Notes under the pieces: model-generated
What the model was told of the DNA's origin: nothing
The model's input: only the letters and a program-made list of their open reading frames with translations
Databases searched by the model: none
Source: DALYJJ01 sp031969915
GTDB lineage: Bacteria > Acidobacteriota > Terriglobia > Bryobacterales > Bryobacteraceae
Assembly: GCA_031969915.1 (NCBI GenBank)
Contig: DALYJJ010000086.1
Coordinates: forward strand, 1-26,697
Direction: 5' to 3'
DNA: 26,697 nt
Shown here: one piece after another, positions 15,594-22,920 of the stretch
Layout: each line of letters begins with the position of its first letter
Numbering within the stretch: the stretch's first letter is position 1
Translations under genes and position numbers: made by a program

Positions 15594-16634
15594 TCACTGC
15601 CCGGCCCGGAGTAACACTTTCGCCGTGTCGTGGCTCTTCACCAGCTCGAATCCTCGATCGAACTCCTCAATCGGCAGCACGGCGCTGATGAGCGGCCTCA
15701 GCCGCAGCTTACCCGCTTCGATCAGACGGTTCATGCGCCGCCAGGTGCGCCCATTCCTACCCATGGTCGAGACCACCCGGACCTCGCGTCGCGTCATGGC
15801 GAAGAACGGATTGAACCGCACGGGCTCATCGAAAGTCCCAATGGTGACCACCGTTCCGCGCGGGCGCACCACGCGGAACGCCTCATCCCACACCGCCTGG
15901 TTGGCTCCCATCTCAATCACAAACTCCGCACCCCGGCCACCGGTGGCATCCATCACGCGCTCCAGCACGCCGCCCTGCCTGGCGTCGACCACGATGGCCC
16001 CGCTCACGGCCTCGGCTAGTTTGAGCCGGGCGGGCGAAACATCGGTGAGAATCGTATTCACGCCCCAGGCCGTCAGCACCTGGGCGGCCAGGATGCCGAT
16101 GGGCCCCCCGCCGCCGAGGATCACCGCCCAGTCGCCCGGCTCATGGTGCACAGCCTCGGCGGCGTGCACTGCGATCCCCAGGTTCTCCAGCACGGCGCCC
16201 TCTTCAAGCGAGAGCTTCGCGCTGAGCCCGCACACGGCCCGTTCCGGCAGCACGGCGTACTCGGCGAACGCGCCGCGCTTCTTTCCGTAAATCTCCCGGT
16301 GCTCGCACAGGTTCGTATCTCCGTCGCGGCAGGGCCCGCACGCTCCGCAATGGATGAGCGGATCGTTGACAATCCGGTCCCCCGGCCGGAAGTTCTTCAC
16401 GCCTGGGCCCACCTCCACGACAATGCCGCTCGCCTCATGACCCAACACCGCCGGCAGAGACAACGTCCGGTCGTTCGCGGCCCAATCCGTCCAGTCGTAG
16501 ACTTTCGTTTCGCCCACGCAAATCGCGCAGTACTCCACCCGGAACAGCACGTCGTCGGCGTTCTCAATCCGCGGCGGCGCCAGATCCCGCAACACCAGCC
16601 CAGGCCCCGGCCGCTCCTTCAGCAACACCTTCAT
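15594..16634 (-). CDS. Zinc-dependent medium-chain alcohol/polyol dehydrogenase
   Basis: The 346-residue enzyme has catalytic zinc ligands C39 (in AICVGE), H66 and E67 (LGHEASG). The structural zinc loop has C96, C99, C102 and C110 (CGACGPCRDGDTNLC), and the Rossmann motif LGGGGPIG is intact. It belongs to the sorbitol/threonine dehydrogenase branch of the medium-chain family and oxidises a secondary alcohol with NAD(P)+, but the substrate cannot be read from sequence. The ATG at 16634 begins a proper KVLLKERPGPGLVLRDLAPP strand; the longer upstream frame is a GC-rich extension. It is 68 bases upstream of the outer-membrane protein gene and may be transcribed alone. Confidence 0.9.
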   Translation of the reverse strand: MKVLLKERPGPGLVLRDLAPPRIENADDVLFRVEYCAICVGETKVYDWTDWAANDRTLSLPAVLGHEASGIVVEVGPGVKNFRPGDRIVNDPLIHCGACGPCRDGDTNLCEHREIYGKKRGAFAEYAVLPERAVCGLSAKLSLEEGAVLENLGIAVHAAEAVHHEPGDWAVILGGGGPIGILAAQVLTAWGVNTILTDVSPARLKLAEAVSGAIVVDARQGGVLERVMDATGGRGAEFVIEMGANQAVWDEAFRVVRPRGTVVTIGTFDEPVRFNPFFAMTRREVRVVSTMGRNGRTWRRMNRLIEAGKLRLRPLISAVLPIEEFDRGFELVKSHDTAKVLLRAGQ

Positions 16635-16757
16635 CGTCCAGTTCCCTCCGGGGAACGCCCTCCCATGGTAACTGCGTGAATCCTCCCCTGGACCCGCCTT
16701 CGGCCCGCCGACGGCTCCAACGCACCGGGGGCCGCCCGCCTGCGCTACACTGTCCCG

Positions 16758-17039
16758 GTGAGTTTCACCGCCGACAAGACGATGTTTGAGGTCTATCGCG
16801 AGACCACCTACTCGGGCCGCTACAAGGTGGTCTATTTCACGGAACTCCAGGACCACAACAAGGAGGCCGAGATCAATCACGCCCTGGCCGGGGAGCATTA
16901 TTTCGACGGGTTCCTGAAGAACACCCACAAGGAACAGGCCAAGGAACTGATCGATCGGCTGCTGGAGCGGCTGAATTCCGGCGAGGTCCTCACGCCGGCC
17001 GAGTTCGCCCGGGAATTGGGCGTACACCTGGACGCGTAG
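16758..17039 (+). CDS. Small conserved-looking protein of unknown function
   Basis: The product is a soluble, acidic-basic mixed protein of 93 residues (GTG start) or 85 residues (ATG at 16782, start MFEVYRETTYSGRY). It has a short beta hairpin (KVVYFTELQDH) and then a helical C-terminus with EQAKELIDRLLERLNSGE and TPAEFARELGVHL, which resembles the end of a small helical regulatory or adaptor domain. I do not recognise the family. A TACACT box (16746-16751) ends six bases before the GTG, so the gene could be expressed from a leaderless mRNA; no -35 box is convincing. Codon use and the lack of a larger competing frame support it as a real gene. Confidence 0.7.
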   Translation: MSFTADKTMFEVYRETTYSGRYKVVYFTELQDHNKEAEINHALAGEHYFDGFLKNTHKEQAKELIDRLLERLNSGEVLTPAEFARELGVHLDA

Positions 17040-17072
17040 CGCCGCGGGCGGCGGCCAAGTCCGGCGGGCGGC

Positions 17073-17969
17073 TCAGAACTCGAGCGAGGGTAGCATCTCG
17101 TAGAAGAGTTTGATCAGGGCCGGCCCCAGCGTCACCGCGAGGACCGACGGGAAGATCAGGAAGAAGACCGGAAACACGAGTTTGACGCCGACCTTGCGGG
17201 CCGCTTCCTGGGCGCGCTGGCGGCGGCGGGTGCGCAGATGGGCGGCGTGGCTTCGCAAGGCGGGGCCGAGGCTGGTGCCGAAACGGTCGCTGTCGATGAG
17301 CAGCGCGGTGAGCTTCTTCAACTCCGGTTCCCGGTTTCGCGCGGCGAGGCGGTCAAGAACTTCGACGCGCATCTTGCCGGCCCGCAGTTCCAGGTAGGCT
17401 GCGTTGAATTCCTCGCTCAGCTCCGGAAAGACTCCACGCAACTCGCGGCTGCAATCGAGCACGGCCTGATCGAGCGGCGCACCTGCCTCGACGGCGAGCA
17501 CCATGAGATCGAGAGCGGAAGGAAGACCGCGGCGGAGCCGGTCGCCGCGGCGGCGGATGAGGAGAGTCAGCACGCGGTCGGGCAGCAGGTAGCCAACGCC
17601 GACACCCATGGCGGCAGCGAGCATGGAGACCAGCAGTTCCTGCCGCACCAGCACGGTGGTCCAACCGAGAGCGGCCGCGACCAATGCCGCGGCGGCGGTC
17701 TTCACGCCAAAGAAGATGGCCGGCGCCGACGGCTGCCGGTAACCGGCGGCTTCCAGGCGGGCGCGCACGGGATGGCGCGGGCGCTCGACGGCGGGCACCG
17801 TCTCGCCGATGACGCGGAAGGTGTGCGCGAGCAGAGAAGGCTCCTCGCCTCCGAGGCCGGAGGGGAGAACGGCGGCAGGGCGTGGCCGGGTGAGGAACCA
17901 ATACCCCGCCGCCGCCACCGCGCCCATGACGAAGAGGAAGAAGACGCTGATGAGCAACAGGTCTGTCAT
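17073..17969 (-). CDS. tadC: Flp/Tad pilus inner-membrane platform protein TadC
   Basis: The 298-residue protein has an N-terminal helix (about 5-27), a central pair of hydrophobic segments (about 88-130), a T2SSF domain (about 145-265, ALDLMVLAVEAGAPLDQAV and RFGTSLGPALRSHAAHLRTRRR) and a C-terminal helix pair. It pairs with TadB to form the membrane platform that the TadA ATPase works on during assembly of Flp-type pili. Its ATG overlaps the tadB stop by 4 bases (ATGA), so translation is coupled. It converges with the 93-residue protein gene, with 33 bases between them. It is the last tad gene visible. Confidence 0.87.
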   Translation of the reverse strand: MTDLLLISVFFLFVMGAVAAAGYWFLTRPRPAAVLPSGLGGEEPSLLAHTFRVIGETVPAVERPRHPVRARLEAAGYRQPSAPAIFFGVKTAAAALVAAALGWTTVLVRQELLVSMLAAAMGVGVGYLLPDRVLTLLIRRRGDRLRRGLPSALDLMVLAVEAGAPLDQAVLDCSRELRGVFPELSEEFNAAYLELRAGKMRVEVLDRLAARNREPELKKLTALLIDSDRFGTSLGPALRSHAAHLRTRRRQRAQEAARKVGVKLVFPVFFLIFPSVLAVTLGPALIKLFYEMLPSLEF

Positions 17970-18886
17970 AGGCGGATGTCGACAAGCTTGCGGATGACGA
18001 AATGGGCGCTTACGAGCAGAGCAAGGCAGACGGCGATCAGGGTCTTGCCGACTTCGTGACGCGTGAGCGTGAGGATGTAGTCCGGGTTGACAAAGAACAT
18101 GATGCCGCCGATGAACAGGGGCAACACGGTAAGGATGGCGCCGGTGAGCTTACCGTGGGCGGCGATGGCGCGCACTTCGTCTTCGAGTGCGATGGACTCG
18201 CGGAGCGTCTCAGAGAGCTTGGCGAGCACTTCGTTGAGCCGGCCGCCGGTTCGCGATTGCAGTTTCACGGCGCCGGCGAACAGGCTGACCGAAGGAAGCG
18301 GCACACGCCCGCACAGACTCCCGAACGCCTGATCCCACGAACTGCCCAGCTTCCATTCGTCGTGGGTGCGGCGCATCTCGTAGCCGAGCGGTGCGGGGTA
18401 CTCCGCGCCGACCATCTCCAGGCCGGCGCTGAACGGATGCCCGGCGCGCATGGCGCGCGCGATGGAATCGAGCGCGTCCGGGAATTGCGCTTCGAAGGCG
18501 CGGAAGCGGCGGCGGCGGCGCGAGCGCACATACAGGTAGGGCGAGGCCGTGGCCAGGGCGGTGAGCCCCCAGTGGGCAAACGCGGGAAGCCAGGACAGGC
18601 TGGACACGAGCGCGAATGCGATGGTCCCCCCGAGGAGCATCATCGCCGTCAAGCGGCCCACGGACCAGGTGAGACAGGCCTGCTCGATATGTGTGCGAAG
18701 CGTTTCCGAGAAGCGGAAGCGCGTGAGCAGGCGCGCCCAGAAGGAAATGGAGCTGACCCGTTCCTCGCGCAGCAAGGGTGAAGAATCGGCTTCCGCGTCG
18801 AGCCGTTGCCGCATCTGGACCACGACCACAGCGGCCAGGCCGAAGGTGACGGCGAAGACTCCCAGCAGCAGCGGAAGAATGGGCAT
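17966..18886 (-). CDS. tadB: Flp/Tad pilus inner-membrane platform protein TadB
   Basis: The 306-residue protein has an N-terminal helix (about 3-24), two central helices (about 82-120), the T2SSF domain (about 135-260; DSIARAMRAGHPFSAGLEMV and the SRTGGRLNEVLAKLSETLRES motif typical of TadB) and two C-terminal helices ending at the membrane. It starts 6 bases after the cpaB stop and overlaps tadC. The order cpaB-tadB-tadC without the secretin (cpaC), cpaE or the ATPase (tadA/cpaF) between them is unusual compared with Caulobacter or Aggregatibacter tad loci. Confidence 0.88.
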   Translation of the reverse strand: MPILPLLLGVFAVTFGLAAVVVVQMRQRLDAEADSSPLLREERVSSISFWARLLTRFRFSETLRTHIEQACLTWSVGRLTAMMLLGGTIAFALVSSLSWLPAFAHWGLTALATASPYLYVRSRRRRRFRAFEAQFPDALDSIARAMRAGHPFSAGLEMVGAEYPAPLGYEMRRTHDEWKLGSSWDQAFGSLCGRVPLPSVSLFAGAVKLQSRTGGRLNEVLAKLSETLRESIALEDEVRAIAAHGKLTGAILTVLPLFIGGIMFFVNPDYILTLTRHEVGKTLIAVCLALLVSAHFVIRKLVDIRL

Positions 18887-18892
18887 GGCGGG

Positions 18893-19726
18893 TTACGGTT
18901 TCGGCAAGCGGGGCGTCACGAGCAGGACCGGCTCATCTCCGCCCGAGGCGATGGCCACCGTCTGGCGATCAGCGACGCTGACGCGTACGGGCTTGCCCGC
19001 CCGGACCACCTGCGCGTGTTCGCGCTGCTCGCCCGTTAGTGGTGCGAAGCGCACGTCGAAGGTGACGCGCTGCCGGGGCGGGGCTTCGGCACGCACGGGA
19101 GAGGTTTCGCGCGGATTCCGGAGCACCAGGCGAATGGCGCCGGTGGCGTCGGCCAGGCTCAGCCGCTCCGCTTCGGAGGCCTTCACCAGCAGAGTCACGA
19201 CGCGCTGGCGGTTTTCGCTGTTGGGATCCTTGGCGAACACCTCGACGTTTTCGAGGAGCGTCCGAAGGCTGGAGCCGTCGCCTTCGCGCCGGATCACCTG
19301 AACATCGACGCGATGCCCGCTTTCCATCAACCCGACGACACCGTTTGAGTCGGTGGCCCGCACGCTCACCGCACGCATGCCTTCGGGGATGGCCAGCGAG
19401 GCGCCGCCGCGCGACTCCGGCGGCGAGAGACGCCCGGCGCGCAGCGGTTGGCCTTCCCGGATGGGTTCGAGAACGGTCAGGCCGGCGGCCTGTTCGGACG
19501 ACTGCAGATCGCCGGGGCGCGCTACGGATTGCACGGTCTTGACGTCGGCAGGTTTGATCACCGCTCCGCGAGGCAAGTCGCGTGCGGCGACGACCACTTC
19601 CCGCTGGTTTGCAGCGTCCGCCGAGGAGCCCTTCAAACGCCCCACGACGAGCCCATAGAAGAGGCCCGTGGAGATCAAAGCCACCACGAATGCGATCCCA
19701 AGCAACGGAACGAGATTGCGCTTCAT
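18893..19726 (-). CDS. cpaB: Flp pilus assembly protein CpaB/RcpC
   Basis: The 277-residue protein has one N-terminal transmembrane helix (about 7-28) and a SAF domain (about 40-105; VVVAARDLPRGAVIKPADVK is its typical first strand). A CpaB/RcpC C-terminal domain follows (about 115-220; SVRATDSNGVVGLMESGHRVDVQVI). CpaB anchors in the inner membrane with its SAF domain in the periplasm, where it helps the secretin channel of Tad pili. It is the first gene of the cpaB-tadB-tadC run and starts 69 bases after the stop of the PfkB kinase gene on the same strand; no promoter in that gap is convincing. No Flp pilin or prepilin peptidase is present in the window. Confidence 0.87.
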   Translation of the reverse strand: MKRNLVPLLGIAFVVALISTGLFYGLVVGRLKGSSADAANQREVVVAARDLPRGAVIKPADVKTVQSVARPGDLQSSEQAAGLTVLEPIREGQPLRAGRLSPPESRGGASLAIPEGMRAVSVRATDSNGVVGLMESGHRVDVQVIRREGDGSSLRTLLENVEVFAKDPNSENRQRVVTLLVKASEAERLSLADATGAIRLVLRNPRETSPVRAEAPPRQRVTFDVRFAPLTGEQREHAQVVRAGKPVRVSVADRQTVAIASGGDEPVLLVTPRLPKP

Positions 19727-19795
19727 AAGTCTGGACAGTATGCCGCCATGGGTAGTACACCATGAGGCGAAGTTCCAACGAATCGGGTGTTTTTC

Positions 19796-20743
19796 CTAAG
19801 CCCCGAAGTCAGGGACCTTAGAGGCGAGGAAGGCGAGGGTCTGCTCCCAGGTGCCGAGACCGGCCACGGCGCCGAGTTGGAGGACGTTCATCGCCCCGAC
19901 TGCGTTGGCAACACGGGCAGATTCCTCGAGCGACCGACCGCGGTGGAGCGCGGCGAGGAACGCTCCGGCGAACGTATCACCGGCGCCCGTGGTGTCGACG
20001 GCGGTGACCGGGAGGGCCGGCGCGTCAAAGGAGCCGGCGGGGGTGAACACGCTGCAGCCCAGCGGGCCACGCTTGATCACGACCGTGCCTGCGCCGCCCG
20101 AACGGAGCGCCGCCGCGGCCCGGCGATGATCGTCCGCGCCGGTGAGGCGAAGGGCCTCTTCTTCGTTGGTGAACAGGATGTCGAGGTGGGGGAGGCACGG
20201 GCCGAGCACGTCCATCCACTCGCCGCGCGCATCCCAACCGGTGTCGCAGGAGGTGCGTAGTCCGGCGGCGCGCCCCCGCCGCACGAACTCGGGCGCGGAC
20301 CGCCGCAGCAGCGGCATGGCGAAGGGGTTCGCGAGGTGGAAGGTGGCGCAGCCGGCAATGAGGTCCGGCGTGAACTCGATGGCTTCCGCGAAGCCTTCGC
20401 GGCTGCAACCGGGCCGGTGGAGGAACGCGCGCTTGCCATCGGAAGCCACCAGTCCGACGGTGGTGGCGGTAGCGGCTTCGATCCGGTCTACCCACCGCGT
20501 GTCGACGCCCCCTTCCTGCAGAGTCCCCAGCACAGCGTCACCGAACGGGTCGCGGCCGATCATGCCCACGAGCCTCGCCGGGACACCGAGCTTTGCGATG
20601 GCGTAGGACGTGTTCGAACCATTGCCGCCCAGGAACGTCGAAATGTCCTCAACCCAGGTTGAGGCTTCGTAGCGAACCTGGTCCACCGGACGGACCAGGA
20701 TGTCGTAGACGATGTTGCCGCACACCAGGACGCCGGGAATCAC
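19796..20743 (-). CDS. PfkB-family sugar/nucleoside kinase
   Basis: The 315-residue product starts at the GTG that overlaps the upstream stop (GTGA, 20740-20743). PfkB signature 1 is GGNGSNTSYAIAKLGVPARLVG (about 39-60) and signature 2 DTTGAGDTFAGAFLAAL (about 250-266) with catalytic D256. This ribokinase-like fold phosphorylates sugars, nucleosides or similar alcohols with ATP; the substrate is not predictable. The coding frame runs on upstream to 20959, but that extension is Arg/Pro-rich and overlaps the unknown protein gene, so it is rejected. Gene order puts it in the operon of DAHP synthase, with no obvious metabolic reason. Confidence 0.9.
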   Translation of the reverse strand: MIPGVLVCGNIVYDILVRPVDQVRYEASTWVEDISTFLGGNGSNTSYAIAKLGVPARLVGMIGRDPFGDAVLGTLQEGGVDTRWVDRIEAATATTVGLVASDGKRAFLHRPGCSREGFAEAIEFTPDLIAGCATFHLANPFAMPLLRRSAPEFVRRGRAAGLRTSCDTGWDARGEWMDVLGPCLPHLDILFTNEEEALRLTGADDHRRAAAALRSGGAGTVVIKRGPLGCSVFTPAGSFDAPALPVTAVDTTGAGDTFAGAFLAALHRGRSLEESARVANAVGAMNVLQLGAVAGLGTWEQTLAFLASKVPDFGA

Positions 20744-21663
20744 AGCGCGCCCTTGGTCAGGTTGTCGAGGAAGCCGGGTGCGATGGGCCAGGCGCCGTGC
20801 ACGCTCGCGCCTTCGTGGCGGAAGGCGCCGGCGGTGAGCAGGCCGCTGAGGTCGTTTGGGTTGGGCGACTGGTTCTCGCGGGCGATCCACTTGCGGAGCG
20901 TTTCGGTGGTGGACTGGAGCTGGTTGGCGAGCGCGCGGGCGTCCTGTTCGGAGCGGCATTCGACGCGGAGCGCGAGCCGGTAGCCGTCCGCGGCGCCGCG
21001 ATCGAGCGACAGCCAGAGGCGGTTGGCGCCTTCGAGCGCGGAGGCGAAGGTGCGCGTGCCGCTGGGGAGGGCCTGCTTACGCAGTTCGCCGGGAGGAATG
21101 GTGAACCAGACGGGCGAGGTGGGGAAATCGAGCCCGGTGACGGCGCCGTGCCGGGTGATGAGCGCGGCGGCGTAGGCGTCGCGGGCCACGGCGAGGGCCA
21201 TCAGGCCAGGGCGAAGCTCATAGAACGAGATCTTGCGGTCGGGCTGGCTGCCTTCCATCCGGCAGGGGCCGTTGTCACAGGCGCCGCCCTGGGCAGCGGC
21301 GTAGCGGCGAAGTGCGCCCCAGTCGAAGCGGCCGCGCAGCACCATGAACGTACCGTGCTCCTGAAAGGACACCAGGACGGCGTCCAGGTCGCGGGCGTAA
21401 TCGAACTTCGTCGCGTCGATGAAGGACCGGTAGTCGGGGTCCTGCGCTGCCGGGGCGGCGGAGAGCTTCTCCAGGATCCCTGCCTTCCGCAGGCCGTCGA
21501 CGTCCAGGTAGACCATGGCCGCGCTGGCGGGCGGCAGATAGGGCAGTAGGGCTCCCGGGGCAATGGAGTGTGGACGCCGCTGCCACAGGACCCACAGGCC
21601 GGCCAGGGCACCGGCCAGGGCGAGGATGGCCGCAAGCCGGCTGCGGTTAGAGAAGGCGGACAC
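20740..21663 (-). CDS. Anchored protein of unknown function
   Basis: The 307-residue protein has a GTG start, one N-terminal membrane anchor (about 10-27) and a large extracytoplasmic domain. The LPPASAAMVYLDVDGLRKAGIL segment and the later ARDAYAAALIT suggest the kind of fold seen in proteins that measure a 'per-object' quantity (DUF3352-like), but I do not recognise a family with certainty. Cysteines occur at CDNGPC, which could form a disulfide. It lies 9 bases after aroF and overlaps the kinase gene by 4 bases. Function is unknown and the position gives no clear clue. Confidence 0.78.
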   Translation of the reverse strand: MSAFSNRSRLAAILALAGALAGLWVLWQRRPHSIAPGALLPYLPPASAAMVYLDVDGLRKAGILEKLSAAPAAQDPDYRSFIDATKFDYARDLDAVLVSFQEHGTFMVLRGRFDWGALRRYAAAQGGACDNGPCRMEGSQPDRKISFYELRPGLMALAVARDAYAAALITRHGAVTGLDFPTSPVWFTIPPGELRKQALPSGTRTFASALEGANRLWLSLDRGAADGYRLALRVECRSEQDARALANQLQSTTETLRKWIARENQSPNPNDLSGLLTAGAFRHEGASVHGAWPIAPGFLDNLTKGAL

Positions 21664-21672
21664 GGTTCGACG

Positions 21673-22713
21673 TTACACCGCGGCGGCGAGTTCCGCCAAC
21701 CGGGCTTCCCGCCAGAGCGCCATATACGGCTTCAGTTCCCGCATCATGGCCTGGAACTGCGGAATGGTAAGCGACTGCGCCCCATCGCTGATCGCCTTTT
21801 CCGGACACGGGTGGACCTCGACGATGATCCCGTCGGCGCCGATGGCGACGGCCGCCCGGGAGAGGGCGGGAACCAGGCTCCGCTTGCCGGTGGCGTGGCT
21901 GGGGTCGAGAACCACCGGGAGGTGAGTCAGTTCGCGGAGGGCGGGGACGGCGGCGATGTCGCAGGTGTTGCGGGTTACGGTTTCAAAGGTGCGGATGCCC
22001 CGTTCGCAGAGGATGACGTTCGGGTTACCGTGCGCGACAATATACTCGGCCGACATCAACAATTCTTTGATGGTTGAGCTCATACCGCGTTTCAGGAGAA
22101 TGGGCTTCTTCGTTGGTCCGAGGGCCTTGAGAAGGGCGAAGTTCTGCATGTTGCGGGCGCCGATTTGGAGGATGTCCGCGTACTCGGCGACGAGGGGGAC
22201 GTCGCCGTCGCTCATCACTTCCGTAACGATGCACAGCCCGGTGGCCCGCTTGGCCTTCAACAGAAGCTTTAACCCTTCCTCTTCAAGGCCCTGAAAGTCA
22301 TAGGGAGACGTCCGAGGCTTAAAGGCACCGCCGCGGAGGATCTTGGCGCCCGCGCCGCGAACGGCTTCGGCGGTATCCATGATCTGTTTCTCGTTCTCGA
22401 CGGAGCAGGGTCCGGCCATGACGCAGAAGTCATCTCCGCCGATTTCGTAGCCGTTGACGCGGACTTGGGTGCGGCCGGCATGGAACTCTTTGCTGACGAA
22501 CTTGTAGGGGGCGGAGATGCGAACGGCTTTTTCCACCTGGGGCATCGCTTCGAGGGATTCGAGGCAGGCGGTGACATCGCCGACGCCGACCGCGCCGATG
22601 ACGACGCGCTCTTCCCCTTGAATCGAATGGACTTTGTAGCCGAACTCGCGGATCCGATCCGTCACCTGGTCGACTTCTTCCTTGGTGGCGAAACGCTTCA
22701 TCGAAATGATCAT
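21673..22713 (-). CDS. aroF: 3-deoxy-7-phosphoheptulonate (DAHP) synthase, AroF/AroAIbeta type with N-terminal regulatory domain
   Basis: The 346-residue enzyme condenses phosphoenolpyruvate and erythrose 4-phosphate, the first step of the shikimate pathway. Residues about 1-70 are a ferredoxin-like/ACT-type regulatory domain. The barrel has AGPCSVE (100-106, with metal-binding C103), LRGGAFKPRTSPYDFQG (126-142), the GARNMQNF motif, LLKRGMSST, CERGIRTFE and DPSHATGKR. This is the Thermotoga-type Ibeta class, in which the N-terminal domain is known to give feedback inhibition by Phe and Tyr. The ATG at 22713 follows GAGGG. A Phe/Tyr-rich leader peptide and terminator lie directly upstream, so supply control acts at transcription as well. 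Two further genes follow in the same operon. Confidence 0.96.
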   Translation of the reverse strand: MIISMKRFATKEEVDQVTDRIREFGYKVHSIQGEERVVIGAVGVGDVTACLESLEAMPQVEKAVRISAPYKFVSKEFHAGRTQVRVNGYEIGGDDFCVMAGPCSVENEKQIMDTAEAVRGAGAKILRGGAFKPRTSPYDFQGLEEEGLKLLLKAKRATGLCIVTEVMSDGDVPLVAEYADILQIGARNMQNFALLKALGPTKKPILLKRGMSSTIKELLMSAEYIVAHGNPNVILCERGIRTFETVTRNTCDIAAVPALRELTHLPVVLDPSHATGKRSLVPALSRAAVAIGADGIIVEVHPCPEKAISDGAQSLTIPQFQAMMRELKPYMALWREARLAELAAAV

Positions 22714-22725
22714 AGGTTCCCTCGG

Positions 22726-22757
22726 AAAAACGAAAGACCCACTCTTTCGAGTGGGCC
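22726..22757 (-). terminator. Attenuator terminator in the aroF leader
   Basis: On the minus strand GGCCCACTC (22749-22757) pairs with GAGTGGGTC (22736-22744) around a GAAA tetraloop (22745-22748), giving nine pairs with one G-U. The run TTTCGTTTTT (22726-22735) follows directly. The run ends 12 bases before the aroF ATG, so it lies inside the leader and not behind an upstream gene. This is a textbook intrinsic terminator placed for conditional read-through. Confidence 0.85.
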
Positions 22758-22830
22758 GTTTGGACTCTCTTGACTCCGCGACACCACTCGGGGCGATCAG
22801 CCGAAGGGGCTAAATCGGAACCCGAATGAT
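22748..22830 (-). promoter_or_regulatory. Phe attenuator switch of aroF: regions 1, 2 and 3
   Basis: Three segments compete for pairing. Region 1 (22821-22830, ATCATTCGGG on the minus strand, over leader codons 6-9) pairs with region 2 (22783-22792, CCCGAGTGGT) over ten positions with two G-U pairs. Region 2 core CGAGTGG (22784-22790) is also perfectly complementary to region 3 CCACTCG (22748-22754), which is the 5' arm of the terminator. When a ribosome waits at the Phe codons it covers region 1, so 2 pairs with 3 and the terminator cannot form. When it runs to the leader stop it covers region 2 and the terminator forms. The pairings are seen in the sequence; the mechanism is inferred by analogy to the pheA and trp attenuators. 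Confidence 0.78.
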
Positions 22831-22847
22831 GGGGCGTAGCAGCGCAT
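22797..22847 (-). CDS. Phe-rich leader peptide of the aroF operon, 16 residues
   Basis: ATG at 22847-22845 opens a 16-codon frame ending in TGA (22799-22797): MRCYAPSFGFRFSPFG. Phe is at residues 8, 10, 12 and 15 and Tyr at 4, far more aromatic than chance. The stop lies 4 bases before region 2 of the attenuator, so a ribosome at the stop would cover it. There is no Shine-Dalgarno sequence because the likely transcript start (about 22849-22851) is only 2-4 bases before the ATG. Phe and Tyr are also the feedback inhibitors expected for this type of DAHP synthase. Confidence 0.8.
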   Translation of the reverse strand: MRCYAPSFGFRFSPFG

Positions 22848-22856
22848 GGAAGTTTC

Positions 22857-22885
22857 AGTATACACAGGAGTTATCTCCAGTGCAA
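22857..22885 (-). promoter_or_regulatory. Sigma-70-type promoter of the aroF operon
   Basis: On the minus strand the -35 box TTGCAC (22880-22885) and the -10 box TATACT (22857-22862) are separated by exactly 17 bases. Five of six and five of six bases match consensus. The predicted start is near 22850, just before the leader-peptide ATG. The -35 box lies 57-62 bases after the end of the citramalate synthase-like gene, so the aroF operon has its own promoter. Confidence 0.78.
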
Positions 22886-22920
22886 GGACTTTTCACCGAC
22901 ACCACGTGTAAAAGGTGGAT

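Noticed and set aside
22714..22920. T-box, TRAP or other riboswitch in the aroF leader
   Set aside because: No T-box sequence or repeated trinucleotides were seen; the peptide, the competing stems and the terminator explain the region better.
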